Notes under the pieces: model-generated
What the model saw: the letters and a program-made list of their open reading frames with translations, nothing else
The model's database searches: none
Told to the model about the DNA's origin: nothing
Part shown: positions 19,519-29,967 of the stretch, piece by piece
How positions within the stretch are numbered: position 1 is the first letter of the stretch
Layout: every line of letters starts with the position of its first letter
Made by a program: the position numbers and the translations under genes
Source: Flavobacteriales bacterium
GTDB taxonomy: Bacteria; Bacteroidota; Bacteroidia; Flavobacteriales; BACL11
DNA: 34,692 bases
NCBI GenBank assembly: GCA_018652335.1
Contig: JABICI010000088.1
Span: forward strand, 1 to 34,692
Direction of reading: 5' to 3'

Positions 19519-20238
19519 TTAACGATTAGTTATTTCATACAATATGATAGAAGTTGCAACTGCAACATTTAAGGATTCTGCTTTCGTAGATTTACTGTTA
19601 ATTTTTATTTTTTTAGTGATAAAATTTGAAATTTCTTTGCTTATACCATTTGATTCATTACCCACAACTATATGAACATCATCATTAAAAGCAACATCTT
19701 TGATATTATTACCATCAAAAAGCGTTCCATATACATCAGATTTAACTTTTTTTAAATATTTAGCTAAATCAGTATACATAACTTTAACTCTGAATATTGA
19801 TCCCATAGTAGATTGAACAACCTTGGGGTTATATAAATCAACTGTATTATTAGAACAAACAATTGAACTAATACCAAACCAATCACAAGTCCTAATAATA
19901 GTACCTAAATTTCCAGGATCACTAATATCGTCAAGAACCAAAATCAGCCCTCTTTGATTTAAAATCTTGCTTTCTTTTATACATGCAATAGCCAAAACAT
20001 TATTTGGATTTTTCTGATTGCTAATTTTTAACAACTCTTTGTTTGATACTAATGAAACATTAATAGTAGGATTTAATTTAGACCAATTAGAATTTGCAAA
20101 AATAGTATGCACATCAAAATCAGACTTTATCAATTCTAAAACATTTTTATCACCCTCAACAAGAAACAACTTATGCTTCAATCTGTTTTTTCTTAGAGAT
20201 AAACTCTTTATTAACTTAATCTGATTTTTATTAATCAT
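19519..20238 (-). CDS. TrmH/SpoU family RNA 2'-O-methyltransferase
   Basis: LVLDDISDPGNLGTIIRTCDWFGI, VVGNESNGIS, SLNVAVATSIILYE. Confidence 0.95.
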   Translation of the reverse strand: MINKNQIKLIKSLSLRKNRLKHKLFLVEGDKNVLELIKSDFDVHTIFANSNWSKLNPTINVSLVSNKELLKISNQKNPNNVLAIACIKESKILNQRGLILVLDDISDPGNLGTIIRTCDWFGISSIVCSNNTVDLYNPKVVQSTMGSIFRVKVMYTDLAKYLKKVKSDVYGTLFDGNNIKDVAFNDDVHIVVGNESNGISKEISNFITKKIKINSKSTKAESLNVAVATSIILYEITNR

Positions 20239-20307
20239 AGCTATCTAAATTAAAAATCAATAATATGAATTTATTATAAATTTTTACTTTAATTCGATAC
20301 AATCTTG

Positions 20308-20315
20308 TAGATTTG
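20308..20315 (+). promoter_or_regulatory. -7 promoter element TAGATTTG upstream of fbaA
   Basis: Exact TAnnTTTG match 12 nt before the ATG. Confidence 0.5.
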
Positions 20316-20326
20316 TTTTTAAAAAA

Positions 20327-21394
20327 ATGTCAAAATTTCCAAAAGGTGTACTAACAGGCTCGCAGTTAAAAGAAGTTTTTAATGATGCCAAAACAAATAA
20401 ATATGCACTACCAGCTATAAATGTAACAAACACTAGTACGGTAAATGCAGTAATGGAAACTGCTGCAGAGTTAAATTCCCCAGCAATTATTCAATTCTCA
20501 AATGGAGGGTGTGTATTTTATGCCGGTAAAGCATTATCAAATGATAATCATAGTGCAGCTATAGCTGGTGGAATTTCTGGAGCAATGCATGTACACCAAA
20601 TGGCCGAACTTTATGGCGCAAGTATTATTCTTCACACAGATCACGCAGCATTAAAACTATTACCTTGGATTGATGGACTATTAGATGCTGGTGAAAAATT
20701 TTATAATCAACACAACAAGCCTTTATTCTCTTCACATATGATAGATCTTTCTGAAGAACCATTAAAAGAAAATATCGAAATATGTAAGAAATACCTTAAG
20801 CGAATGAGCGCAATTGACATGACCTTAGAAATTGAGCTAGGAATAACAGGAGGAGAAGAAGATGGAGTAGATAATTCTGATGTAGATATTTCAAAACTAT
20901 ACACACAACCTGAAGAAGTTGCTTACGCTTATGAAGAGCTTATAAAAATAAGTGACAAATTTACTATTGCCGCAGCTTTTGGAAATGTTCATGGGGTTTA
21001 TAAACCTGGTAATGTTGTTCTTACTCCAAAAATATTAGATAATTCACAAAAATACATACAAGAAAAATTTAATACCAAAAATCTTCCTGTAGATTTTGTA
21101 TTTCATGGTGGATCAGGTTCAAGCAAGAAAGAAATCACTGAAGCAATAAGTTATGGTGTAATTAAAATGAATATTGACACTGATCTTCAATGGGGTTTTA
21201 CTATAGGAGTTAGAGATTATTTTAATAAGTTTAATGATTATCTACAATCACAAATAGGTAACCCTGAGGGCTCTGAAAATCCTAACAAAAAATATTACGA
21301 CCCTAGAAAATTTACAAGAGAAGGAGAATTGACGTTTAAGTCACGTTTAATTAAATCATTCGAAGATTTAAATAACATTAATACAATCAAATAA
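20327..21394 (+). CDS. fbaA: Class II fructose-bisphosphate aldolase
   Basis: [53 protein letters not shown]. Confidence 0.96.
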   Translation: MSKFPKGVLTGSQLKEVFNDAKTNKYALPAINVTNTSTVNAVMETAAELNSPAIIQFSNGGCVFYAGKALSNDNHSAAIAGGISGAMHVHQMAELYGASIILHTDHAALKLLPWIDGLLDAGEKFYNQHNKPLFSSHMIDLSEEPLKENIEICKKYLKRMSAIDMTLEIELGITGGEEDGVDNSDVDISKLYTQPEEVAYAYEELIKISDKFTIAAAFGNVHGVYKPGNVVLTPKILDNSQKYIQEKFNTKNLPVDFVFHGGSGSSKKEITEAISYGVIKMNIDTDLQWGFTIGVRDYFNKFNDYLQSQIGNPEGSENPNKKYYDPRKFTREGELTFKSRLIKSFEDLNNINTIK

Positions 21395-21396
21395 AT

Positions 21397-22242
21397 ATGG
21401 ATTGGTTTAAAAGAATTAAAGAAGGAATTACAACTTCAACACATGAGAAGAAAGAAACTCCAGACGGTCTATGGAGTAAATGTCCAAAATGTAAAACAAT
21501 TGTAACTACGAAAGAACAAGAAGAGAATCTATATGTTTGTTTTAATTGTAATTATCATCATAGAATTGGTTCAAAAGAATATTTTAAAATACTTTTTGAC
21601 AATAATAAATTTACAGAATTAGATAAAAATATAGTCTCTGTAGATATTTTGAAATTTAAAGATAAAAAAGCTTACACTGAAAGAATTTCTTCAATGCAGA
21701 GAAATACAGGCTTAAAAGATGCAGTAAGAACAGCTCACGGCAAAATAAATAACAATATAGTTGTAGTAGCGTGTATGGATTTTTCATTTATTGGTGGCTC
21801 AATAGGCTCAGTAGTAGGTGAAAAAATAGCAAGAGCAATCGATTTTGCACGTGTAAAAAATTATCCCCTTTTAATTATTTCAAAATCAGGTGGAGCAAGA
21901 ATGATGGAAGCTGGCATTTCGCTCATGCAACTAGCTAAAACTTCGGCAAAACTTGCACAATTAGCAGAAAAGGGGTTACCATACATATCACTTTGTACAG
22001 ACCCTACTTTTGGTGGTGCTACAGCATCATTTTCCATGCTAGGTGACTTAAATATTGCAGAACCAAATGCACTAATTGGATTTGCTGGACCAAAAGTAGT
22101 TAAAGAAACAATAGGAAAAGACCTACCTGAGGGTTTTCAGACTGCTGAATTTTTAAAAGAGAAAGGATTTATTGATATTATTATTGACAGAAAAGATTTA
22201 AAAGAAAAGATATCGCAATTGTTTAGAATAATGAAAAAATAA
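21397..22242 (+). CDS. accD: Acetyl-CoA carboxylase carboxyltransferase subunit beta
   Basis: CxxC zinc ribbon ([10 protein letters not shown]...[12 protein letters not shown]), [34 protein letters not shown]. Confidence 0.97.
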   Translation: MDWFKRIKEGITTSTHEKKETPDGLWSKCPKCKTIVTTKEQEENLYVCFNCNYHHRIGSKEYFKILFDNNKFTELDKNIVSVDILKFKDKKAYTERISSMQRNTGLKDAVRTAHGKINNNIVVVACMDFSFIGGSIGSVVGEKIARAIDFARVKNYPLLIISKSGGARMMEAGISLMQLAKTSAKLAQLAEKGLPYISLCTDPTFGGATASFSMLGDLNIAEPNALIGFAGPKVVKETIGKDLPEGFQTAEFLKEKGFIDIIIDRKDLKEKISQLFRIMKK

Positions 22243-22280
22243 TTTGTTTCAAAAAAAACAGATTAATTAAATAAGTTTAC

Positions 22281-22288
22281 TACTTTTG
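22281..22288 (+). promoter_or_regulatory. -7 promoter element TACTTTTG upstream of rpsO
   Basis: Exact TAnnTTTG match in the accD-rpsO intergenic region. Confidence 0.5.
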
Positions 22289-22325
22289 CAAACCATAAAT
22301 TAGGTTGAAAATAACAAATATTAAT

Positions 22326-22595
22326 ATGAGTTTAAGTTCAAAAGAAAAGGAAGGTATTTTTAAGAAATTTGGTAATGACAACAAAGATTCAGGTTCAGTG
22401 TATTCTCAGGTTGCTTTATTCACTAAAAAGATTTCAGAATTAACAGATCATTTAAAAGAGAATCGTAAAGATTTTGGAACTCAGAGGTCATTACAATTAA
22501 TGGTTGGTAAAAGAAGAAACCTTTTAGACTATCTTCAAGGAAAGGACATAATTAAATACAGAGAATTAGTAAAAGATTTAGGTCTTAGAAGATAG
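22326..22595 (+). CDS. rpsO: 30S ribosomal protein S15
   Basis: GSVYSQVALFTKKISELTDHLKENRKDFGTQRSLQLMVGKRRNLLDYL; ATG at 22326 chosen. Confidence 0.96.
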   Translation: MSLSSKEKEGIFKKFGNDNKDSGSVYSQVALFTKKISELTDHLKENRKDFGTQRSLQLMVGKRRNLLDYLQGKDIIKYRELVKDLGLRR

Positions 22596-22612
22596 ACTTA
22601 AATTTAAAAAAG

Positions 22613-22642
22613 AAAAAAAGGCAATAGATTTATTGCCTTTTT
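22613..22642 (+). terminator. Intrinsic terminator/attenuator between rpsO and pnp
   Basis: AAAAAAAGGCAATA-gatt-TATTGCCTTTTTT hairpin with T tract. Confidence 0.75.
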
Positions 22643-22666
22643 TAATTTATAAACAAAGAAAACAAG

Positions 22667-24799
22667 ATGATAAAAGAAAAAAAACAAATTATTAAATTAA
22701 TCGATGGTAGAGAGATTTCTATCTCAACGGGAAAATTAGCTAAACAAGCCCACGGTTCAGTAGAAGTAAGAATGGGTAATACACATTTACTAGCAACAGT
22801 AGTATCAAGTTTTGAAGCAAGAGAAGGTGTAGATTTCCTACCATTAACAGTTGATTACAGAGAAAAATTTTCAGCAGATGGCAGATTTCCAGGTGGATTT
22901 CTAAAAAGAGAAGCAAGACCAACAGATCAAGAAATACTAATTATGAGACTAGTTGATAGAATTCTTAGACCAATGTTTCCAAGTGACTATCATGCTGAAG
23001 TTCAAATAATGATATCACTTAATTCACATGACCCAGAAGTTAAACCAGATGCACTTGCAGCACTTGCAGCATCATCTGCACTTGCAGTTTCTGACATACC
23101 ATTTAATGGTCCTATTTCTGAATGCCGTGTAGCGAGAATAGATGGTAAATACAAAATTAACCCATCATCAACTGAATTAGAAAATGCTGACATGGATCTT
23201 ATGATAGGTGCTTCTGCAGATAGCGTTGCAATGGTTGAAGGTGAGATGAATGAAGTATCAGAAAGTGAAATGATTGAAGCAATTAAAATAGGTCATGAAG
23301 CAATAAAAGAACAATGCGCAGCACAATTAGAATTAGCAGCAAAAGCAGAAATAACATCTAATAAAAGAGAATATTGTCATGAAATACACGACGAAGACTT
23401 AAAAACAAGAATAAAGAAAGATACTTATAATGATGTATATGCTGTTGCTTCTGAAGGATTAGAAAAAACTGAAAGGTCAGAAAAATTTAAGGCTGTAAAA
23501 GAAAATTGGATTTCAAAACTAAACGAAGAAGAAGTAGAAAAATACGATTCTAAATTAATTGGAGTTTACTATCACGATGTAGAAAAAGAAGCGGTAAGAA
23601 ATTTAGTTTTATCTGAAGGAATAAGATTAGACGGAAGAGAAACAAGTGAAATCAGACCAATATGGTGTGAAATTGATTACTTACATAGCCCACATGGATC
23701 TGCAGTGTTTACAAGAGGAGAAACTCAATCATTAACAACTGTAACACTTGGGTCAGCAACAGATGTAAACCGTTTAGATGGAGTAACACATCAAGGTCAC
23801 GAATCTTTCTATTTACATTATAATTTTCCTCCTTTCTCAACAGGTGAAGCAAGAATGAAATTCAGTGTTAGTAGAAGAGAAATAGGACATGGAAACTTAG
23901 CCCAAAGAGCTCTTAAAAAAATGATTCCTACTGACAATCCATACACAGTTAGAATAGTTTCTGATATTTTAGAATCAAATGGGTCTTCATCAATGGCAAC
24001 TGTTTGTGCAGGCACGCTAGCTCTAATGGATGCTGGAGTTAAAATACAGAAACCTGTTTCTGGAATTGCGATGGGATTAATTTCAGATGAAGAGAATCCA
24101 AATAACTATGCTGTATTATCTGACATTTTAGGTGATGAAGATCATTTAGGTGATATGGATTTTAAAATTTGTGGTACTGCTGATGGTATTACTGCTTGTC
24201 AGATGGATATTAAAGTTCAAGGACTTTCGTATGAAATTTTAGAAAAGGCATTAATGCAAGCTAAAGATGGAAGATTACATATTTTAGATAAATTGATAGA
24301 GACTATTTCTGAACCAAGAGTACAATTAAAACCACAAACTCCTAAAATAATCGTTCTTAAAGTTCCGAAATCAACAATAGGTGGAATTATTGGGCCTGGA
24401 GGTAAAATCATTCAAGAGTTACAAGCTTCAACTGAAACAAATATTTCAATTCAAGAAGTTGATGATATTGGTGTTGTAGAAATATTAGGAACAGATCAAC
24501 AAAAAATTGACCTAGCAGTTGAAAAAATTAGATCAATAGCATTTATTCCTGAAGTCGGTGAAATATATAAGGGTAAAGTAAAATCAATTATGCCTTATGG
24601 AGCATTTGTTGGAATTTCATCAAATACTGATGGTTTAGTACATATATCAGAATTAGCATGGGAAAAAGTTGAAAAAGTTGAAGATGTTTTAAAAGAAGGA
24701 GAAACAATTGAGGTTAAACTTATAGCTATAGATGAAAGGAGTGGTAAATTAAAACTATCAAGAAAAGTTTTACTGCCAAAACCTGAAAAAAGTAAATAA
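22667..24799 (+). CDS. pnp: Polyribonucleotide nucleotidyltransferase
   Basis: [31 protein letters not shown]-domain [16 protein letters not shown]1 domain [21 protein letters not shown]. Confidence 0.98.
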   Translation: MIKEKKQIIKLIDGREISISTGKLAKQAHGSVEVRMGNTHLLATVVSSFEAREGVDFLPLTVDYREKFSADGRFPGGFLKREARPTDQEILIMRLVDRILRPMFPSDYHAEVQIMISLNSHDPEVKPDALAALAASSALAVSDIPFNGPISECRVARIDGKYKINPSSTELENADMDLMIGASADSVAMVEGEMNEVSESEMIEAIKIGHEAIKEQCAAQLELAAKAEITSNKREYCHEIHDEDLKTRIKKDTYNDVYAVASEGLEKTERSEKFKAVKENWISKLNEEEVEKYDSKLIGVYYHDVEKEAVRNLVLSEGIRLDGRETSEIRPIWCEIDYLHSPHGSAVFTRGETQSLTTVTLGSATDVNRLDGVTHQGHESFYLHYNFPPFSTGEARMKFSVSRREIGHGNLAQRALKKMIPTDNPYTVRIVSDILESNGSSSMATVCAGTLALMDAGVKIQKPVSGIAMGLISDEENPNNYAVLSDILGDEDHLGDMDFKICGTADGITACQMDIKVQGLSYEILEKALMQAKDGRLHILDKLIETISEPRVQLKPQTPKIIVLKVPKSTIGGIIGPGGKIIQELQASTETNISIQEVDDIGVVEILGTDQQKIDLAVEKIRSIAFIPEVGEIYKGKVKSIMPYGAFVGISSNTDGLVHISELAWEKVEKVEDVLKEGETIEVKLIAIDERSGKLKLSRKVLLPKPEKSK

Positions 24800-24866
24800 A
24801 TTAAATAACTGTAACTTTTTAAATATTGATACGTAAACAGAACTCTAAAAAAACATTTAAGATCTT

Positions 24867-25730
24867 ATGAGACAATTAAAAATTACTAAGCAAGTTACCA
24901 ACAGAGAGACTGCTTCTTTAGACAAATACTTACAAGAAATTGGAAGAGTTGAGCTAATTACAGCTGAAGAAGAAGTAGAATTAGCACAAAAGATTAAAGC
25001 TGGTGACGAAAGAGCTTTAGATAAATTAACTAAGGCAAATTTACGTTTTGTTGTCTCAGTTTCAAAACAATACCAGAATCAAGGACTTACTCTACCTGAT
25101 TTAATTAACGAAGGTAATCTAGGTCTGATAAAAGCTGCTAAAAGATTTGACGAAACAAGAGGTTTTAAATTTATATCATATGCTGTATGGTGGATTAGAC
25201 AATCAATACTTCAAGCTTTAGCAGAACAATCAAGAATTGTCAGGTTGCCACTTAATAAAATTGGGTCAATAAATAAAATAAATAAGGCATATGCTGTTCT
25301 AGAACAGAAGTTTGAAAGACCACCTACCCCAGAAGAGATATCTGAATTAGTTGAACTATCAATTACTGAAGTTAAACAATCATTAAAAAATACAGGCAGA
25401 CATATCTCAATGGATGCTCCTTTAATAGAAGGTGAAGACAGTAGCTTATATGATGTTATGGGCTCTGAAGATAGTCCAAATCCAGATGCAGATTTAATGC
25501 TAGAATCATTACGAGAAGAAATTAGAAGAGCTTTAGACACATTAACTCCAAGAGAAGCTGATGTTGTTTCCTCATATTTTGGACTTAATGGTGGCTATGC
25601 AATGACTCTAGAAGAGATTGGTGAAAAATTTGATCTCACGAGAGAAAGAGTTAGACAAATTAAAGAAAAAGCTGTAAGAAGACTAAAACAAACTTCTAGA
25701 AGTAAAATTTTAAAAACTTACTTAGGTTAG
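24867..25730 (+). CDS. rpoD: Primary sigma factor RpoD/SigA, short Bacteroidota form
   Basis: [78 protein letters not shown]. Confidence 0.97.
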   Translation: MRQLKITKQVTNRETASLDKYLQEIGRVELITAEEEVELAQKIKAGDERALDKLTKANLRFVVSVSKQYQNQGLTLPDLINEGNLGLIKAAKRFDETRGFKFISYAVWWIRQSILQALAEQSRIVRLPLNKIGSINKINKAYAVLEQKFERPPTPEEISELVELSITEVKQSLKNTGRHISMDAPLIEGEDSSLYDVMGSEDSPNPDADLMLESLREEIRRALDTLTPREADVVSSYFGLNGGYAMTLEEIGEKFDLTRERVRQIKEKAVRRLKQTSRSKILKTYLG

Positions 25731-25773
25731 TATTAATTATCAAGAGGACTTCTAGCCCTTTTTATATATAATT

Positions 25774-26424
25774 ATGAAACATAAAATAGCTCCATCAATA
25801 CTAGCTGCAGATTTTGGAAATCTTCAAAGAGATTGTGAAATGGTTAATAACAGTGAGGCTGATTGGTTTCATATTGATGTAATGGATGGACATTTTGTTC
25901 CAAACATTTCATACGGAATGCCAGTTATTAAAGCAATTAAAAAGCATGCAAGAAAACCTCTTGATGTCCACTTAATGATTGAAAAGCCTGAGAGATATAT
26001 TGAAGAATTTGCAGAAATTGGTGCAGACATAATAACTGTGCATTATGAATCAACTGTACATCTGCATAGAACACTAACACAAATAGAAAATGCTGGATGT
26101 AAAGCTGGTATAGTATTAAATTTAACAACACCTGTATCTGTACTAGAAGATATCTTACCCAAATGCTATATGGTTTTATTAATGTCAATAAATCCGGGAT
26201 TTGGAGGGCAAAAACTGGAAGAAATCACATACAGTAAAATAAGCCAACTTAGAGATATGATTAATCATAAAAGATTAAATACATTAATTGAGATAGATGG
26301 AGGTGTAAATGGAAGCAATTCGAGAAAACTTATTGAACGTGGTGCAGATGTTCTAGTTGCAGGAAGTTATGTTTTTAAATCAGAAAATCCAATAAAAACT
26401 ATTTCAGAATTAAAATCTATTTAA
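25774..26424 (+). CDS. rpe: Ribulose-phosphate 3-epimerase
   Basis: IAPSILAADFGNL, FHIDVMDGHFVPNIS, MSINPGFGGQ, EIDGGVN. Confidence 0.97.
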   Translation: MKHKIAPSILAADFGNLQRDCEMVNNSEADWFHIDVMDGHFVPNISYGMPVIKAIKKHARKPLDVHLMIEKPERYIEEFAEIGADIITVHYESTVHLHRTLTQIENAGCKAGIVLNLTTPVSVLEDILPKCYMVLLMSINPGFGGQKLEEITYSKISQLRDMINHKRLNTLIEIDGGVNGSNSRKLIERGADVLVAGSYVFKSENPIKTISELKSI

Positions 26425-27619
26425 TTTGCTCTAGAAAATCTCTTAAGTACTCAAAATCAGATGTTAAATCACCATTATCACAAATAGTAGCACCTTTGAT
26501 AACATCTGAATCATTACAATTAAATAATAACGGAAAGATCTCGTTCAGCATCTGACTACCAAAATCTTCAGAAGAATCTTTAGGTAATTCACATGGAAGA
26601 TTATCTACAGCCATCACTGATATCACGCTATCCTTATCAAATTCATCTTCAGTTTCTGTAACAGGATTATAACCATATATGGGATTTTGAATTGTTGAGG
26701 ATCTAATTGTTGAAGCAACTGGACCGTTTATATCACAAGATATGTCTGCGACAGTTCGTATATTAAATAATGTAGATTTTACATCTTCTCTTGTGAACAG
26801 ATATGGAGAGCCTTGAGCGTAATAATGTCCAGCAATTAAAATATCAGCACACGAAGCATAGTCCATAAAAGTAGATCTAAAAAGTTTAGGATTTGAAAAA
26901 AAATCATTTGATAAAAAAGTTGAACCATCTATTCTAACATTATAGTCTGAAAAATCTAAATGCACATAAACAGGCACATCATATTTATTATTTTTAAAAT
27001 CAGCTTTACTAACTTCCTTTATTGCAAGTAATTTAATAATCTCTAATGCACCTTTACCTACCCTACCATTTCCTGTAACAATAATTTTACTATTACCTAA
27101 GTTTACCTTCTTAAGTTCAGATTCTAATTCTTTTCTATCAGCACAAAGATATGCCGGTTTTAAATTAAAGAGCTGAGTTCTTTTTCCATATGTAAGAATA
27201 CCATTGTAACATCCAACAACTCCAGCATAACGACCAAATCCTAATAATCGCTTTCCATTATTTTTTAGAACCTCATAATCAATCATCTTAACTTTTAAAT
27301 CCAACATACAAGAAAGTAAATTACGATTATATGGTTGCATCTTAATTGTATGAGAGAAGAAAAAATAAGTCTTACCATATAATAATAGTTCTAATGGCAC
27401 CTCTTTGACCCCAAACAAAATATCGCAATCACTAACATCATTAACAATATCTGTTCCAGATAGCATGTATTCTTCATCAGTAAAGCATCTATATTCACTA
27501 CTTTGAACAACGAGTTCAATTTGTGGAAACTTATGCTTAAATAACTTACATTGATAAGGAGTCATAATAACTCTTTTATCAACTGGAAACTTACATTCCT
27601 TAATTAATCCTATCTTCAT
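26417..27619 (-). CDS. Saccharopine dehydrogenase-like / alanine dehydrogenase-PNT-family NAD(P)-binding protein
   Basis: IGLIKECKFPVDKRVIMTPYQC N-terminus, KIIVTGNGRVGKGALEIIKLL Rossmann motif, VADISCDINGPVAST. Confidence 0.8.
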   Translation of the reverse strand: MKIGLIKECKFPVDKRVIMTPYQCKLFKHKFPQIELVVQSSEYRCFTDEEYMLSGTDIVNDVSDCDILFGVKEVPLELLLYGKTYFFFSHTIKMQPYNRNLLSCMLDLKVKMIDYEVLKNNGKRLLGFGRYAGVVGCYNGILTYGKRTQLFNLKPAYLCADRKELESELKKVNLGNSKIIVTGNGRVGKGALEIIKLLAIKEVSKADFKNNKYDVPVYVHLDFSDYNVRIDGSTFLSNDFFSNPKLFRSTFMDYASCADILIAGHYYAQGSPYLFTREDVKSTLFNIRTVADISCDINGPVASTIRSSTIQNPIYGYNPVTETEDEFDKDSVISVMAVDNLPCELPKDSSEDFGSQMLNEIFPLLFNCNDSDVIKGATICDNGDLTSDFEYLRDFLEQIK

Positions 27620-27677
27620 ACAAAATCATTAAGATACAAAAGTATAAAATTGAATAGCAAGAAGACTTATTAATTTA

Positions 27678-27685
27678 TAAATTTG
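27678..27685 (+). promoter_or_regulatory. -7 promoter element TAAATTTG upstream of ssrA
   Basis: Exact TAnnTTTG match about 20 nt before the mature tmRNA 5' end. Confidence 0.5.
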
Positions 27686-27705
27686 CAAAAGTTCATTGAT
27701 TTCTT

Positions 27706-28075
27706 GGGGCTGACTGGATTTGACAGCAAATGCATAAAATAGTAAGCATGTTGAGCATTGTATTTTAGCTCATAAATATTAAAATTCAACTTTTTTAAAC
27801 GGCGAAAATAATTACGCTTTAGCTGCCTAATTTATATAATTACGTAAGCTTTTGTCTCTTTTATAGGACCTCCTGACTCCTATAGATCATGAGGCATAAT
27901 TAAGTTCAGGATAGTTAGATTATTGCTTTTATAATCTAGCAAAATTTTAAAAAGCTAAGAATTAATTTTGGTTGCTTTTAACCTACTTAATTTCGAAAAT
28001 TAAAAAAAGATAAACATGTAGAAAGTTATTATATCCTTTGTTTGGACGGGGGTTCGATACCCCCCAGCTCCACCA
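27706..28075 (+). ncRNA. ssrA: tmRNA with encoded tag GENNYALAA
   Basis: 5' GGGGCTGACTGGATTTGACAGC; 3' GGTTCGATACCCCCCAGCTCCACCA; acceptor stem GGGGCTG/CAGCTCC with G3-U wobble; tag ORF ggcgaaaataattacgctttagctgcc TAA at 27801-27830. Confidence 0.96.
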
Positions 28076-28118
28076 AAGCGGAATCCATCTCATTATGAGT
28101 TAAGATTCCGCTTTTTTT
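28076..28118 (+). terminator. Intrinsic terminator of ssrA
   Basis: AAGCGGAATC...GATTCCGCTT followed by T tract. Confidence 0.85.
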
Positions 28119-28259
28119 ATTTTGTTAAATAAATTTTACAAGCTCTATTTAAATATACCTATTACTCCAATTTTGCCCGTGTGTGCGTGAAAGACCATCA
28201 CCGATTACCATATAATTACCTTTTAAGATTTAGGCTACCCCCCAAAAAAAAATTAATAT

Positions 28260-28281
28260 GTATGAATAGACTTATTCATAC
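28260..28281. repeat. Perfect 9-bp inverted repeat with 4-nt spacer, candidate operator or hairpin
   Basis: GTATGAATA-gact-TATTCATAC in the intergenic region upstream of the lipoprotein ORF. Confidence 0.7.
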
Positions 28282-28323
28282 TTACCTACTCTCATTTACT
28301 TATAATTATTATTTGCATAAAAG

Positions 28324-28331
28324 TATTTTTG
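28324..28331 (+). promoter_or_regulatory. -7 promoter element TATTTTTG upstream of the lipocalin-like lipoprotein
   Basis: Exact TAnnTTTG match about 30 nt before the ATG. Confidence 0.45.
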
Positions 28332-28361
28332 GGGATTATTAATTTAAAAAACTATAAAAAA

Positions 28362-28853
28362 ATGAATTTAAAAACATCAATTATTCTAGGTTTAACTTTA
28401 ACCTTACTTTCAATAGTATCATGTAGTAAAAGTGATTCAGTTGATCCTATTAATCCATCTAATATTATTGCAGAAAACACTGCTAAACTTATTGGTTCTT
28501 GGGAAATAGAAAACATTATTACTGCTAACTGTACTGATCCTAATGATAATGAAACTCTTGAATCTGGCTGCGAAACAGAAGAAGGTTCAGAAGTATGTCT
28601 TTTAGGTATACAAACATTTTTTCAAGATAATACATTTTCTCTTGAATATATTATGACAGTGGATGGAGATACAATGGAAACAGAAACAGATTTTGGTAAT
28701 TGGGAGATATTAAACAGTGATAATATTTCAATTACTACAGAAGAAGAAACCGTTAGTAAAAATTATGTATTGACTGACAATACATTTAGTATGATTTCAA
28801 CTGATGGTGAATTTGGATGTGATGAAACAATAAATGCAATAAAAAACAAATAA
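28362..28853 (+). CDS. Lipocalin-like lipoprotein
   Basis: MNLKTSIILGLTLTLLSIVSC lipobox; AKLIGSWEIENI ... TFFQDNTFSLEY ... GNWEI pattern of lipocalin-like domains; ATG at 28362 chosen. Confidence 0.7.
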   Translation: MNLKTSIILGLTLTLLSIVSCSKSDSVDPINPSNIIAENTAKLIGSWEIENIITANCTDPNDNETLESGCETEEGSEVCLLGIQTFFQDNTFSLEYIMTVDGDTMETETDFGNWEILNSDNISITTEEETVSKNYVLTDNTFSMISTDGEFGCDETINAIKNK

Positions 28854-28902
28854 TTAGTTGATATATCCGTTAAAACAAAGTATTAAAAATTATATAGAAT
28901 AA

Positions 28903-29967
28903 ATGAATTCGTCACTTGTTCATATTATACCATCAGTAGCTATTTTTTTTAATGCTTTGTTTTTAGGGATATTGTTCTTAATTGTAAAATCTAAAAATAA
29001 AAAAGCAAATAATTATTTAGCAATTTTTCTTCTGTTACATTGCATAAATATTTTAAATAACTTTTTTGGTGAATTTGAAGAGCTATTTGAAATTCATTTT
29101 GTTTTTGAGCCTATTTTATTTGTTTTTCCTCTTTTATATTTTTACTTGATTTCTACGATTAATATTAAAAGAAAAATATGGTATTATTTTTTCTTTATAC
29201 CAGGGATTATTTTAAATATTTTACTTAATAGTAATTTTTTGTTAAGCGAAGAGTTATTAGTCAATATTGAGATATTTTTTTATACAATAGAGATATTGAT
29301 TCCAATTTTAGCTTATATGTTATTACATGAACACAATGAGAAAATACGCAATTATTTTTCAGATATAGAAAATAAAACACTTCAGTGGCTAAAAAATATT
29401 TTCACTATAAATGTAATTATTCATTTTTTAAATTTAATTACTTTTTGTTTTGATTTATCAACTTTAGAAAATCTAGAATTCTTAATTGATTCAACTTCTA
29501 TATTTCTTACAGTTTTTATGTTATTCTATATAGGTTATAATGGATATGCACAACATAAAATTATCTTTAATAATAGTTTGAATTTTTCAAATTATAAGTC
29601 TAAAGTAATCGAAGAAAAATTAAGTTTAATTAAGTTTAATTCAATAAAGAAACATATTCAGTCTGAAAAGATTTACTTAGATGAGAATATTAATTTAAGA
29701 GCAGTTTCATTGATTTATAATTTAAATGAAAATGAACTTTCTAGGATGATAAATAAGTTTGAAAAAACTAACTTCTATTTTTTCATAAATAAATTTCGTG
29801 TACATGAATTTAAAGAACTTATTAAATTATACAGGCATGATAAACTTACGCTATTTTCAGTTGCTAATGAAGCAGGGTTTAAAAATAAATCAACTTTTAA
29901 TACTTCTTTTAAAAGGTTTGAAGGAATGACTCCAAGTTCATATTTAAAAAGTATTGAAAATGAATAA
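28903..29967 (+). CDS. AraC-family transcriptional regulator with N-terminal multi-TM domain
   Basis: About 220 aa of hydrophobic TM segments, then AraC HTH (LSRMINKFEKTNFYFFINKFRVHEFKEL...FSVANEAGFKNKSTFNTSFKRFEGMTPSSYLKS). Confidence 0.88.
   Translation: MNSSLVHIIPSVAIFFNALFLGILFLIVKSKNKKANNYLAIFLLLHCINILNNFFGEFEELFEIHFVFEPILFVFPLLYFYLISTINIKRKIWYYFFFIPGIILNILLNSNFLLSEELLVNIEIFFYTIEILIPILAYMLLHEHNEKIRNYFSDIENKTLQWLKNIFTINVIIHFLNLITFCFDLSTLENLEFLIDSTSIFLTVFMLFYIGYNGYAQHKIIFNNSLNFSNYKSKVIEEKLSLIKFNSIKKHIQSEKIYLDENINLRAVSLIYNLNENELSRMINKFEKTNFYFFINKFRVHEFKELIKLYRHDKLTLFSVANEAGFKNKSTFNTSFKRFEGMTPSSYLKSIENE

Noticed and set aside
25211-25540. Minus-strand 109-aa ORF
   Set aside because: Antisense to rpoD; no independent evidence
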